Shown: positions 56,189-64,000 of the stretch, piece by piece
Numbering within the stretch: position 1 is the first letter of the stretch
How the letters are laid out: the number at the start of each line of letters is the position of its first letter
Assembly: GCF_017744135.1 (NCBI RefSeq)
Contig: NZ_JAGHQU010000008.1
Coordinates: 1 to 64,000 of the forward strand
DNA length: 64,000 nt
Source: Endozoicomonas sp. G2_2
Lineage (GTDB): Bacteria > Pseudomonadota > Gammaproteobacteria > Nevskiales > Salinisphaeraceae
Reading direction: 5' to 3'
Notes under the pieces: generated by a model
Database searches by the model: none
The model's input: only the letters and a program-made list of their open reading frames with translations
Told to the model about the DNA's origin: nothing
Translations under genes and position numbers: made by a program

Positions 56189-57388
56189 ATGGCAATGCAC
56201 GAATCGAGCGTTTCGTCTCGCCTGCGTGCGCACTATCGTGCCTTGTTCGTGTGGGTGAACGCGGTCCACGCGCCGGACTATCTGGCCGCCAAGGCGGAGG
56301 ATTTTCGCGTGTTCACGCGCGTTGCACTGCTGATCACCGCGGTGTTTCTGGTTTTTATCATCATCTGGGACTACGCCATCGACCCGGTGAATGCCGGGCG
56401 CGCGGTGTGGCTGCGTTTAACCGAGTGTGCCGCGGTGCTGGTCTGGTGTGTCGCCAGCTGGAAGCACCTGCATTCGCCCATGTCGCGCGCGGCCGCGCTG
56501 CTGACGCCGCTGGCCGTGTCGGCCACGTTCATCGCGATTCTGGGCCTGCTCGACAACGGCCCGGCCTATGGCGTGGGCGGCTTTCTGTACTTCTTCATCT
56601 TCGTGCCGTTTCTCGTGGCCGGCCAGCCGTTCAGCTTCGCGGTGCTGGTACTGACCGTGATCTCGATCTTCCCCATGGCCGTCGCGCCTCTCGGGCTGTC
56701 GGCCGGGCTGAACTGGGCGGTCTACAACGCCTATGTCTGGATTGGCTTCGCGCCGATCGTGGCCATTCTGGTGCTTTGCGAATATCTCTACTGGCGCGTA
56801 TTCGTCTATCGAGGGCAGGTCGAGACGCTGGCCGTCACCGATGGGCTGACCGGCCTTGCCAATCGGCGTTACTTCATCGTCGAGGGCGCGCGCATCCTGG
56901 AAGGCCATAAGCGTGGCAATCGCCAGGCCAGTCTGCTGTTCATCGATATCGATCGGTTCAAGCGCATCAACGATACCTATGGCCACGCGGTAGGCGACGC
57001 CGCCCTGCGTCATGTGGTGGAAACGCTGGAGCCGTTCATGCGCAAGAGCGATCTCATGGCGCGCTATGGTGGCGAGGAGTTCGTCGTGCTGTTGCCGGAT
57101 ACGACCGATAACGCGGCCTTCAGCATGGCGGATCGAATGCGCGTGGCCCTGCGCGAGCGCCCCTTCAACGGCGTGCGTGCGGACGACAGCCAGCCGCTGG
57201 TGCTCACCATCAGCGTCGGCGTCGCCAGTTATCGCCCCGAGGCGGGCACGCCGGCGGATATCGACCTGCTGATACATGCAGCCGATCACGCGCTATACCG
57301 GGCCAAGAACGACGGCCGCGACCGGGTCGCGCGCACGGGCACCCAGGGTTATCCCCAGCCGCTCGAGTCCGGCCGCCCGCACGCCTGA
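56189..57388 (+). CDS. Membrane diguanylate cyclase (GGDEF) with RxxD site
   Basis: A 399-residue protein: six hydrophobic segments in residues 45-205, then a GGDEF domain: VTDGLTGLANRRYFIVEGA, LLFIDIDRFKRINDTYGHAVG and the active ARYGGEEFVVLL. RKSD just before GGEEF is the inhibitory RxxD site. The membrane part differs from that of the GGDEF gene at 51365, so the two probably sense different signals. ATG at 56189 starts after GGGGATGGCGTC. Confidence 0.9.
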   Translation: MAMHESSVSSRLRAHYRALFVWVNAVHAPDYLAAKAEDFRVFTRVALLITAVFLVFIIIWDYAIDPVNAGRAVWLRLTECAAVLVWCVASWKHLHSPMSRAAALLTPLAVSATFIAILGLLDNGPAYGVGGFLYFFIFVPFLVAGQPFSFAVLVLTVISIFPMAVAPLGLSAGLNWAVYNAYVWIGFAPIVAILVLCEYLYWRVFVYRGQVETLAVTDGLTGLANRRYFIVEGARILEGHKRGNRQASLLFIDIDRFKRINDTYGHAVGDAALRHVVETLEPFMRKSDLMARYGGEEFVVLLPDTTDNAAFSMADRMRVALRERPFNGVRADDSQPLVLTISVGVASYRPEAGTPADIDLLIHAADHALYRAKNDGRDRVARTGTQGYPQPLESGRPHA

Positions 57389-57536
57389 CGCGTATCGCGT
57401 CGATTGCGGCTGGCACCCTCCTTGCTTGATCGCCGGGGCAGTACGTCACAGGCGGCGCCCGCGCCGCAGGAACAGCCATGGCCTTCGCCTTCGTTCGTGA
57501 TTACGCACCGCTGCGTCGGGTCGCCGGGCGGCGGCG

Positions 57537-58796
57537 ATGAGCGCGCGCGTTGTGCGCCACCCGGCCGCGCCGTCCGATCTCAACGCCCTGGCATTGACTG
57601 CCGGCGGCGCGCGCGGCGCCTATCAGGCCGGCGTGCTCAAGCGGATCGGGGAGGTACCCGGCCTGCGTGACCGGCCGGCGCCATTCGACATCATCGCCGG
57701 TGCATCGGCCGGGGCGATCAACGGCGCGGCCCTCGCCGCCCGGGGCGAGCGCTTTCACGAGGCCACGGAAGCACTGGCCGGGCTGTGGGCCAACCTCACC
57801 GCATCCCAGGTCTATCGCACCGACCTGCGTGCCCTGGCACGCAATGCAAGCCGCCTGTTGCGCGACGCGGCCTTGGGGCCGCTGCTGGGCGCCGGCCGTG
57901 TTCAGGCGTTGCTCGACGCCGCGCCGCTGCGCGCTCTGCTGGCGCGCGAGCTGCCGCTCTTGGGTATTCGGCGCGCGATCGAACAGCGGCGGCTGTATGC
58001 GCTGGCGATCACGGCGACCGGCTATCACTCCGGCAAGTCCTATACCTTCATTCAGGGGCGCCCGCGTCATCCGCTGTGGCGCAAGAGCCGGCGTATTGCC
58101 CTGCCGGCGAGCATCAGCGTGGATCATGTCTGTGCATCCGCGTCCATTCCGCTGGTGTTTCCACCGGTCGCGCTGAATACCGGCGGTTCCATGGCCTGGT
58201 TCGGCGACGGCGCGATGCGCCTGACCAACCCGCTGAGCCCGGCTATCCGGCTCGGCGCAGAACGCGTGCTGGCCATCGGTATCCGTTGCCGCGAGAGCGA
58301 GCAGGCGCTCACCGAGACCGAGCTGGCCAGCCATGTGGAAGCCGCCGACCCGGATCGCGCCCGCCCCGGCCCGCTGCTGCCGCGACCACCGCTGTCGCAG
58401 ATCTGCGGCGTGTTTCTGAACGCGATCTTTCTCGACCATCTCGACGCCGATATCGATCATCTGATGCGCATGAACGAGCTGGTGCAGGCCTACACCGGCG
58501 ACGGTTCGCCGCCGGCCGATGTCCGGCACGACATCAGCGAGCCCATGCGCCTGATCGAGCCGCTGGTGATCACGCCGTCGCAGGATTTCGCCGAGATCGC
58601 CAGCGCTCAGGTTCGGCGCATGCCGGCGTCCGTGCGCTTCATGCTCGACGTGCTCGGCACGCCCGACCCGAAAAGCGCCGACCTCACCAGCTATCTGCTG
58701 TTCGATCCGGGGTATACCCGTGCGCTCATCGATATCGGCTATCGGGACGCGGGCGATCGCATCGACGAGATCGAAGCCTTCCTGCGGCGAGGGTGA
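57537..58796 (+). CDS. Patatin-like phospholipase
   Basis: A 419-residue protein with the patatin core: oxyanion loop LTAGGARGAYQAGVLK near residue 20, nucleophile in IIAGASAGAINGAALA near residue 51 (GxSxG) and the catalytic aspartate in WFGDGAMRLTNPLSPA near residue 222. It has no signal peptide and is likely cytoplasmic or membrane-associated, cutting acyl ester bonds of lipids. The C-terminal 170 residues are of the kind found in the larger single-domain bacterial patatins. Substrate unknown. Confidence 0.9.
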   Translation: MSARVVRHPAAPSDLNALALTAGGARGAYQAGVLKRIGEVPGLRDRPAPFDIIAGASAGAINGAALAARGERFHEATEALAGLWANLTASQVYRTDLRALARNASRLLRDAALGPLLGAGRVQALLDAAPLRALLARELPLLGIRRAIEQRRLYALAITATGYHSGKSYTFIQGRPRHPLWRKSRRIALPASISVDHVCASASIPLVFPPVALNTGGSMAWFGDGAMRLTNPLSPAIRLGAERVLAIGIRCRESEQALTETELASHVEAADPDRARPGPLLPRPPLSQICGVFLNAIFLDHLDADIDHLMRMNELVQAYTGDGSPPADVRHDISEPMRLIEPLVITPSQDFAEIASAQVRRMPASVRFMLDVLGTPDPKSADLTSYLLFDPGYTRALIDIGYRDAGDRIDEIEAFLRRG

Positions 58797-58874
58797 GCGC
58801 ACGGGTCGACACGATCGGCGTGGCCGGTACCGGCGGTTACAATCGTGCTCCCCCTGTTCATGTGGATCCTATCG

Positions 58875-59441
58875 ATGTTCGTGCGCCCTGTTCGCGTCGC
58901 CCCCGCTCTCGCACTGCTGTGCGTACTTGCCGGCTGTGCCGGCCTGCCCGAAAACACGCGTGCGGTGCACGATTTCTCCGTGCAGCGCTATCTGGGCCGC
59001 TGGTATGAAATCGCGCGGCTCGATCATGGTTTCGAGCAGGGTCTGGACTGTGTCACGGTGACCTATTCACGGCGCGCGGATGGCGGTCTGCGGGTGGTCA
59101 ATCGCGGTGTGGACCTGGCCGCGGGCGAGGTGAGCGAGGCCGTGGGCCAGGCCTATTTCACCGGCGATAAGGCGGTGGCGCGCCTGAAGGTAAGTTTCTT
59201 CGGTCCGTTCTACGGCGGCTACAACGTGCTCGCGATCGATGAGGACTACCGGGTCGCGCTGGTCGCCGGCAATGACCGTGACTATCTGTGGCTGCTGGCC
59301 CGCACGCCGACCCTCGACCCGGCCCAGCGGGCCCGGTTCGTCGGCCGTGCCCAGGCACTGGGTTTTCCGGTCGAGGCACTGATCGCGGTCGATCAGGGCG
59401 AAGCCTGTACCGACTATCGCGAAGCCGCCGCTACGGGCTAG
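58875..59441 (+). CDS. blc: Bacterial lipocalin lipoprotein
   Basis: A 188-residue lipocalin with a lipoprotein signal ending in LAGC (cysteine near residue 21), so it should sit in the outer membrane. Lipocalin motifs are YLGRWYEIARLDHGFEQG near residue 39 (GxW), YGGYNVLAIDEDYRVALVAG near residue 110 and the C-terminal RAQALGFP. Blc in E. coli binds lysophospholipids. ATG 58875 begins the signal; a GTG at 58845 is upstream in the same frame. Its last 4 nt overlap the convergent DUF4864 gene. Confidence 0.9.
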   Translation: MFVRPVRVAPALALLCVLAGCAGLPENTRAVHDFSVQRYLGRWYEIARLDHGFEQGLDCVTVTYSRRADGGLRVVNRGVDLAAGEVSEAVGQAYFTGDKAVARLKVSFFGPFYGGYNVLAIDEDYRVALVAGNDRDYLWLLARTPTLDPAQRARFVGRAQALGFPVEALIAVDQGEACTDYREAAATG

Positions 59442-59908
59442 ATGCTGTAGAGCGGCGCGTCGTGGGCGGGCTCCAGGGGATAGACGCCGTCGGTCATCCA
59501 GCAGTCTTCGCAGTCGCCACCGGCCTGTCGGCTGAGAAAGAACACATACGCGCTCTGGCGGCCGTCGAGCTGCTCGAGCTCCGCCAGAACGCGTGCCTGG
59601 CCGCCGTCGCGTTTCTGCAGGCGCACGCGGGCGCGGGTCTGGGTGAACATGTCGGCATAGCCGCGTTCGAGCACGGCGGCGAAATCGGCCGCGCTGCCGA
59701 TGGTGCGCCGGTTGGTCGGCGAGGCGAAGCGAAAGGCGCGGCGTGCGCCGCGGGCACGGTCGTCATCGCGCAGAGCCACAAGCTGGGCGCGCACGACATC
59801 GGTCGGCGACAGCGCCGGCGACGGCTCGAGTGTCTCGGCGAGCGCGATCCCGCAGGCGCCGTAGAGCAGCAGGACAAAACAGGCGGCGGCAGACCAGCGT
59901 GTCGACAT
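59438..59908 (-). CDS. DUF4864 family exported protein
   Basis: A 156-residue protein with a signal peptide (WSAAACFVLLLYGACGIALA) and a DUF4864 domain: DVVRAQLVALRDDD, RRAFRFASPTNRRTIGSAADFAAVLERGYADMFT and a C-terminal WMTDGVYPLEP. The fold is NTF2-like and the role is unknown. ATG 59908 has GGAG 6 nt upstream. It overlaps blc by 4 nt at the 3' end. Confidence 0.8.
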   Translation of the reverse strand: MSTRWSAAACFVLLLYGACGIALAETLEPSPALSPTDVVRAQLVALRDDDRARGARRAFRFASPTNRRTIGSAADFAAVLERGYADMFTQTRARVRLQKRDGGQARVLAELEQLDGRQSAYVFFLSRQAGGDCEDCWMTDGVYPLEPAHDAPLYSI

Positions 59909-60024
59909 GGCGGGCTCCGAAGGCGATAACGCGCACGGCTTCATCATTGCGCGCCATGCGCGTGTTTGGCCAGCCCGAGCCGGCAGCAGCCGCGTCGCGG
60001 CGATGTCGTTAGCGTTAACAGGCC

Positions 60025-61068
60025 CTAGTCGGCGGTGTGGGCCGGCAGCGTCGGCACGCCCTCGCGAATGGCGGCCGAGAACGCCGGGCTGGCCTGGCCG
60101 GCGACATCGGAAGCGATCGCGCGGTCGTTGATATGGCCGCGCCGTTTGAGCTCGGCCAGGGGGCGACGCGTGTCGAGGGCGCCGAGGTCGTAGATGTAAT
60201 CCGGCAGATAGCCCGACAGCAGCAGGCGATGATCCCAGGGCAGCCCGGGCACGATGCGCTTGACCATGTCGTAGACGATCGTCGTGCAGTTCGACAGCAG
60301 CGTGTTGTAGAAGCGCGGCTCGTGCCGCAGTTGCCGGGCTTCGTCCACATAGGCGGCGAACAGCGAGCGCAGTTCGGCCGGCGGCATGGCCACCGGGTAG
60401 ATATACACCTGCTCGCCGCGCACGTTGCTGCGGGTACGCACGATGTCGCGTTCGTCCGCAGCCACGAGCACCAGCTCGGATTGACGAAAGAAGCCGCCCA
60501 GCGCCGAGAATTCCTGGCCGCGCGTGCGCCGGACCTCGACCGAGAACACCAGGTGACGCCCGTCCTCGAAACCGAAGCTGACCAGCGTGTGGGCAATGGC
60601 CGGGCCCATCCAGTAGGACACGATGAGATCGGCGGAACGCAGCGTGGACAGATCGTAGCGGCGCGTTTCCCAGTGGGCGTCGAAATCGCCGCGGCTGCGC
60701 CAGTCGAAGTTGCGCACGTTGTGCAGGGTGACGGTATCGCCGTCGATACGGGCATCCAGCAGGCGCGCCACGTCGGGCGCCCAGTCGCGATCATGGCGGG
60801 GCTGAATGCCGTGCCACCAGCCGGCGAACGCCGGGATCGCGAGCGCGAACACGCCCGGCCCCAGCCAGAACACGTCCGGGGCGCGCGGCAGGATGAAGGC
60901 GGCGATGCTGGCGAGCGCCGCCAGCAGCCACAGCGCGATGAGCAGGCTACGGACAAAGCCGTTGTCGGGCCCGCGAAAATGCAGCGCCAACGCGCCCCAG
61001 CCCCCGCCCGCGAGGGTCAGCAGGATCAGCGGCAGCCGCCAGGCCAGAGCCAGCAGCGTGCCGCTCAA
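60025..61068 (-). CDS. DUF4105 (Lnb-like) membrane protein
   Basis: A 347-residue protein with two or three hydrophobic segments in the first 90 residues and a periplasmic DUF4105 domain: NVRNFDWRSRGDFDAHWETR near residue 117, DLIVSYWMGPAIAHTLVSFGF near residue 150 and the key YNTLLSNCTTIVYD near residue 258. The domain belongs to a papain-like group whose cysteine in NCTT is a likely catalytic residue. Start is TTG at 61068 with GAGGG about 5 nt upstream, 21 bp after the opgD stop, so the two genes form an operon. A role with periplasmic glucans is inferred from that. Confidence 0.8.
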   Translation of the reverse strand: MSGTLLALAWRLPLILLTLAGGGWGALALHFRGPDNGFVRSLLIALWLLAALASIAAFILPRAPDVFWLGPGVFALAIPAFAGWWHGIQPRHDRDWAPDVARLLDARIDGDTVTLHNVRNFDWRSRGDFDAHWETRRYDLSTLRSADLIVSYWMGPAIAHTLVSFGFEDGRHLVFSVEVRRTRGQEFSALGGFFRQSELVLVAADERDIVRTRSNVRGEQVYIYPVAMPPAELRSLFAAYVDEARQLRHEPRFYNTLLSNCTTIVYDMVKRIVPGLPWDHRLLLSGYLPDYIYDLGALDTRRPLAELKRRGHINDRAIASDVAGQASPAFSAAIREGVPTLPAHTAD

Positions 61069-61089
61069 GCCGGCCCTCGCCGTGCGCGG

Positions 61090-62703
61090 CTAGTAATAGC
61101 GTTCCTCGGACTTGGGCGGCACCCACTGGTAGAGCCAGGTTTCGGTCAGCGGCCGATCGCCGGCGCGCAGGAACAGCCGGATCGAGACCGCCTCGTCGGA
61201 ATCACTTTCGGGCACCCAGTCGAAGATCGCCCGGTAGCCCTGAATCGGCTCGAAGCGGCGGGCCTGGACCATGCCCAGCTTGCCGCGCGAGACGTCGACC
61301 TGGACCTCGACCTGGGTGTCTTCCGGCAGGTCGTCCAGCGGGTCGCCGACGAAATCGACCGCGAAGCGGCGGGCATACTCCTCGGGTGAGCGATCCCCGG
61401 GAATCCAGCCTTCCGGTACGTTGCCCATGCCCGACCAGGTTTTTTCCACCTGGGCGAGCGTCGGCCCGACCGGCGGCAGCGGCAACCAGTGCAGCTTGTA
61501 GCTGAAATGCAGGTGATCGTGGGCCTTGACCGGCTCTTCCGGGATCCAGAACGAGACGATGTTGTCCACCGTCTCGCCCACGGTCGGCAGTTCCACCAGC
61601 GCGATCTCGCCGGCGCCCCAGTCGCTGGTCGGTTCCACCCACAGGCTCGGGCGGCGGTTGTACCAGGCGACGTCGTCGCGGTAGTTGTCGAAATCGTGGT
61701 CGTGCTGCACGAGCCCGAAACCGCGCGGGTTCTCGTCGGGGAAGGCGTTGTATTGCAGCGTCTTGGGGTTGAACAGCGGGCGGCAGACCCATTCGCCGTT
61801 GCCGCGCCACATCTCCAGCCGATCCGAGTCGTGGACCTGCGGATGGATGGTGTCGCGGGCCTGCTGCTGGCTCGTGCCCTTGAGAAACATGCTGGTCATC
61901 GGCGCGATGCCCAGGCGCTCGATGTCCTTGCGGGTGAAGATCACCATGTCGACATCCATGACCGTGCCTTTCTTCTGCACGTCGATATCGAAACGGTAGG
62001 CGCCGGTCACGCTCGGTGAGTCGAGCAGCGCGTAGACCGTGACCCGGCGGTTGTCGTTGTCGGGCTGTACGAACCAGAACTCGGTGAAGTCCGGGAATTC
62101 TTCGGTATCGTCGGTGGCGGTATCCACCGCCAGGCCGCGCGCCGAGATGCCGTACTGCTTGTTCTCGTCGATGAAGCGGAAATAGCTGGCGCCCAGAAAC
62201 GCCCCGGCCTCGTCGATGACTTCGGAATGCGGATTGCGTGCGAGCACGAAGCCGGCAAAGCCGAGATCCTTGCCTTGCAGCTGGCCGGTATCGACGCCCG
62301 AGTTGTCGTAGTCGAACAGCTCGGGGCGGAAATGGATTTCGCGCGCCGTATTCGTCTTCGGGTCGACGGAATGCATGCGTACCGGCACGTCGAACTGCAT
62401 GCCGACATGGAAGAAGTTGATGCGCAGGTCGAACTCGGAATGGCCGTGCCAGAGGGCCTTTTTCCGGTCGTAGCGGATCTTCTGATAGTCGAGCGGCTGC
62501 AGGTTCGCCAGCGTATCGGGCAGGTTTTCAACGTGCGACTTGTATGGCTTGTCGGCCAGCGCCTTGGCGCGCTGCTTGAGCCAGGCGTAGTCGAAGTGTT
62601 CGCCGGGAGAGTCCTCGCCCAGCGTGCGGGCGAGAAGCGGAAAGGCCGGCAGGCCCAGGGAAGTCAGGGCCAGGGAGGCCTTCAGCAGATTGCGTCGATT
62701 CAT
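61090..62703 (-). CDS. opgD: Glucan biosynthesis protein D (osmoregulated periplasmic glucans)
   Basis: A 537-residue periplasmic protein of the OpgG/OpgD family that shapes osmoregulated periplasmic glucans. The signal MNRRNLLKASLALTSLGLP has a twin-arginine pattern, which is the mark of OpgD rather than OpgG. Typical parts are RYDRKKALWHGHSEFDLRINF near residue 76, SYFRFIDENKQYGISARGLA near residue 175, WVEPTSDWGAGEIALVELPT near residue 357 and AVDFVGDPLDDL near residue 440. ATG at 62703. The glucosyltransferase OpgH is not in the window. The downstream DUF4105 gene is in the same operon. Confidence 0.9.
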   Translation of the reverse strand: MNRRNLLKASLALTSLGLPAFPLLARTLGEDSPGEHFDYAWLKQRAKALADKPYKSHVENLPDTLANLQPLDYQKIRYDRKKALWHGHSEFDLRINFFHVGMQFDVPVRMHSVDPKTNTAREIHFRPELFDYDNSGVDTGQLQGKDLGFAGFVLARNPHSEVIDEAGAFLGASYFRFIDENKQYGISARGLAVDTATDDTEEFPDFTEFWFVQPDNDNRRVTVYALLDSPSVTGAYRFDIDVQKKGTVMDVDMVIFTRKDIERLGIAPMTSMFLKGTSQQQARDTIHPQVHDSDRLEMWRGNGEWVCRPLFNPKTLQYNAFPDENPRGFGLVQHDHDFDNYRDDVAWYNRRPSLWVEPTSDWGAGEIALVELPTVGETVDNIVSFWIPEEPVKAHDHLHFSYKLHWLPLPPVGPTLAQVEKTWSGMGNVPEGWIPGDRSPEEYARRFAVDFVGDPLDDLPEDTQVEVQVDVSRGKLGMVQARRFEPIQGYRAIFDWVPESDSDEAVSIRLFLRAGDRPLTETWLYQWVPPKSEERYY

Positions 62704-62946
62704 GGCTCGCTCTTCATAAACTCGAAAGACAAGACAGGCGGCATGGAAGAGGGTTCCCCCCCGCGCGCAACGGCCCGGCCCCTGTTCGTGTTTGCCTTTC
62801 GCCGCGCCTCGCAGCCCCCGCTGGCGAAACCGGATCCGCACACGCGGATTCGAGGGTTACAGATTACAGCATGCCGGCGCTTGTCGAACCATGGCGACGC
62901 GGCCGGGGCCTTGGTGCGCCATGGCTTCGCGTCTGCGGCATGGCGG

Positions 62947-63438
62947 TCAGACATCCATCTCGGTCAGAAAGGCCTGGGCTTCGCTCTGCATTTGTTCACG
63001 CAGTTCGATCATGCGTTTCGCATAGGCGTTGAGTCGCTTCGAGTGGTCGGAGTCGGGCACGAAGTCGGGAATGCGCTGCGGTTTGCCCTGGTCGTCCAGG
63101 GCCACGAACACGAGGATGCAGTGGGTCGTGAAGCGTCGCTGCGGGTCGCGCGGGTTACGGGCGTGCACGCTCACCGAGATATGCATGCTCGTGCGTCCCG
63201 TGTGCATGAGTTCGGCCTTGAGTTCGACCAGATCGCCCACGCTGATCGGCTTGAGAAACCGGATGCCGCCGACGTATACCGTTACGCAATACGCCGAGCT
63301 CCAGTTTGCCGCGCAGGTGTGGCCGGCATGATCGATCCACTTCATCACGTTGCCACCGTGCACGTTGCCGCCGAAATTCACGTCCGAGGGTTCGGCGAGA
63401 AAGCGCAGGGTGATGTCGGCTTCGGGGTTCGAGTTCAT
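62947..63438 (-). CDS. Acyl-CoA thioesterase (hotdog, YciA/ACOT-like)
   Basis: A 163-residue hotdog protein. FLAEPSDVNFGGNVHGGNVMKWIDHAGHTCAANW near residue 13 carries the conserved asparagine-glycine-histidine and aspartate of YciA/ACOT thioesterases, then GGIRFLKPISVGDLVEL and GRTSMHISVSVHARNP. It likely hydrolyses medium-chain acyl-CoA. ATG at 63438. It is divergent from the glutathione transferase gene, 102 bp away. Different subgroup from the thioesterase at 55079. Confidence 0.88.
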   Translation of the reverse strand: MNSNPEADITLRFLAEPSDVNFGGNVHGGNVMKWIDHAGHTCAANWSSAYCVTVYVGGIRFLKPISVGDLVELKAELMHTGRTSMHISVSVHARNPRDPQRRFTTHCILVFVALDDQGKPQRIPDFVPDSDHSKRLNAYAKRMIELREQMQSEAQAFLTEMDV

Positions 63439-63540
63439 CGCGGCCTGTCCGGCTGAGGTTCACGGCACAAAAGTCTAGCTGTGAGCGGCCGTCGGGCGCA
63501 CGTAGAATCGCGGTGATCATTTCATTTGCCGAGACGCGAC

Positions 63541-64000
63541 ATGAAACTGCTGGGTTCAGGCACCTCTCCCTACGTACGGCGCACGCGCCTGCTCCTGGGG
63601 GATGCCGACTACGAGTTCGCCAGCCTCGATATCTACGGCGCTGACCGCGACGAACTGCGCAAGCACAATCCGGCGCTCAAGATCCCGATGCTCATCGACG
63701 ACGATGGCCAGTCGATCTACGACTCGCGCGTGATCGCCCGCTATCTCACCGCGAAGCTGGGCCTCGAGCGCCCGGACTGGGCGCAGGAGAATCAGCTCAC
63801 CCTGATCGACGCCGCCAACGATTCGATGGTCACCATCGCCCTGTCCAAGCGTTCCGGGCTGGATACGAGTCGCGACATCAACTTCTACGCCTTGCAGCAC
63901 GAGCGTATCGCGCGTTCCATCGACGCCCTGTCGGCCATGGCCGCCGACGGCGCGTTCGATGCCTGGCATTACCCCAGCATGTGCCTGTTCTGTCTCGTCG
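63541..64000 (+). CDS. Glutathione S-transferase family protein (cut by window end)
   Basis: The first 153 residues of a glutathione S-transferase-fold protein. The thioredoxin-like front is MKLLGSGTSPYVRRTRLLL, the cis-proline segment NPALKIPMLIDDDGQSIYDSRVIARYL near residue 43 binds glutathione, and the helical second domain begins at about residue 85. The end is beyond 64000. Reaction unknown. Confidence 0.85.
   Translation, partial: MKLLGSGTSPYVRRTRLLLGDADYEFASLDIYGADRDELRKHNPALKIPMLIDDDGQSIYDSRVIARYLTAKLGLERPDWAQENQLTLIDAANDSMVTIALSKRSGLDTSRDINFYALQHERIARSIDALSAMAADGAFDAWHYPSMCLFCLV

Overview
The window is about 64 kb of GC-rich chromosome from a gammaproteobacterium. Protein family mix (BCCT osmolyte carrier, split B12-dependent methionine synthase, OpgD glucan protein, several GGDEF proteins, MATE/LysE/MFS exporters) fits a halotolerant, Salinisphaera-like or related lineage; this placement is inference from gene content and codon style only. 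No rRNA, tRNA, CRISPR array, prophage or recognisable defence island was found. Coding density is high and most genes are ordinary housekeeping or accessory metabolism.

Layout. 1-126: left edge of an IS3-type insertion sequence. 326-3233: beta-CASP RNA nuclease-like protein, DUF442 phosphatase, a small secreted-protein gene running antisense into it, and a parvulin. 3234-4132: a gene-free block built from two inverted copies of an interspersed hairpin-rich repeat. 4133-12754: YigZ, a BCCT carrier, several small conserved proteins, a frameshifted YkgJ cysteine-cluster gene, an acyltransferase, an exported Rossmann-fold protein, a metallo-hydrolase and a PAS-GGDEF protein with an apparent ACG start. 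13152-23753: Hsp33, MATE exporter, Tat-exported metallo-hydrolase with a divergent AraC regulator, GNAT, VOC, an Nramp-type carrier, DUF2252, LysE, DUF2235. 23780-27874: a cell-envelope cluster (membrane sulfatase-fold transferase, flippase-like protein, FkbM methyltransferase, CDP-alcohol phosphatidyltransferase).

28512-45396 is the centrepiece: cobalamin use and cobalamin making, arranged back to back. On the minus strand methionine synthase is split in two genes (homocysteine domain, then folate/B12/activation domains). On the plus strand a cobalamin riboswitch precedes btuB, cobO, cbiZ, cobQ, btuC, btuD, cobU, cobT, cobC, cobS, cbiB, cobD and btuF. From cobO onward every junction is within 10 nt, and all nine junctions from cobQ to btuF are true overlaps, so the block looks like one translationally coupled transcript covering outer-membrane uptake, inner-membrane import, adenosylation, corrinoid remodelling (CbiZ) and nucleotide-loop assembly.

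45397-64000: an AT-rich intergenic island, a methyltransferase, an MFS carrier whose MarR regulator has an in-frame stop, an orphan TAXI-type binding protein, SDR, Sel1-repeat protein, two membrane GGDEF proteins with inhibitory sites, a deaminase, nitronate monooxygenase, cupin, thioesterases, GNAT, patatin, lipocalin, an opgD-DUF4105 operon, and a glutathione S-transferase cut by the window end.

The most interesting items are the riboswitch-led B12 block with CbiZ embedded among CobQ/CobU/CbiB, the nonsense-mutated marR, the envelope-lipid cluster, the large inverted repeat at 3401-4021, the exported NAD(P)-fold protein, and the ACG-start PAS-GGDEF gene. I did not find a clear undescribed defence or mobile system.
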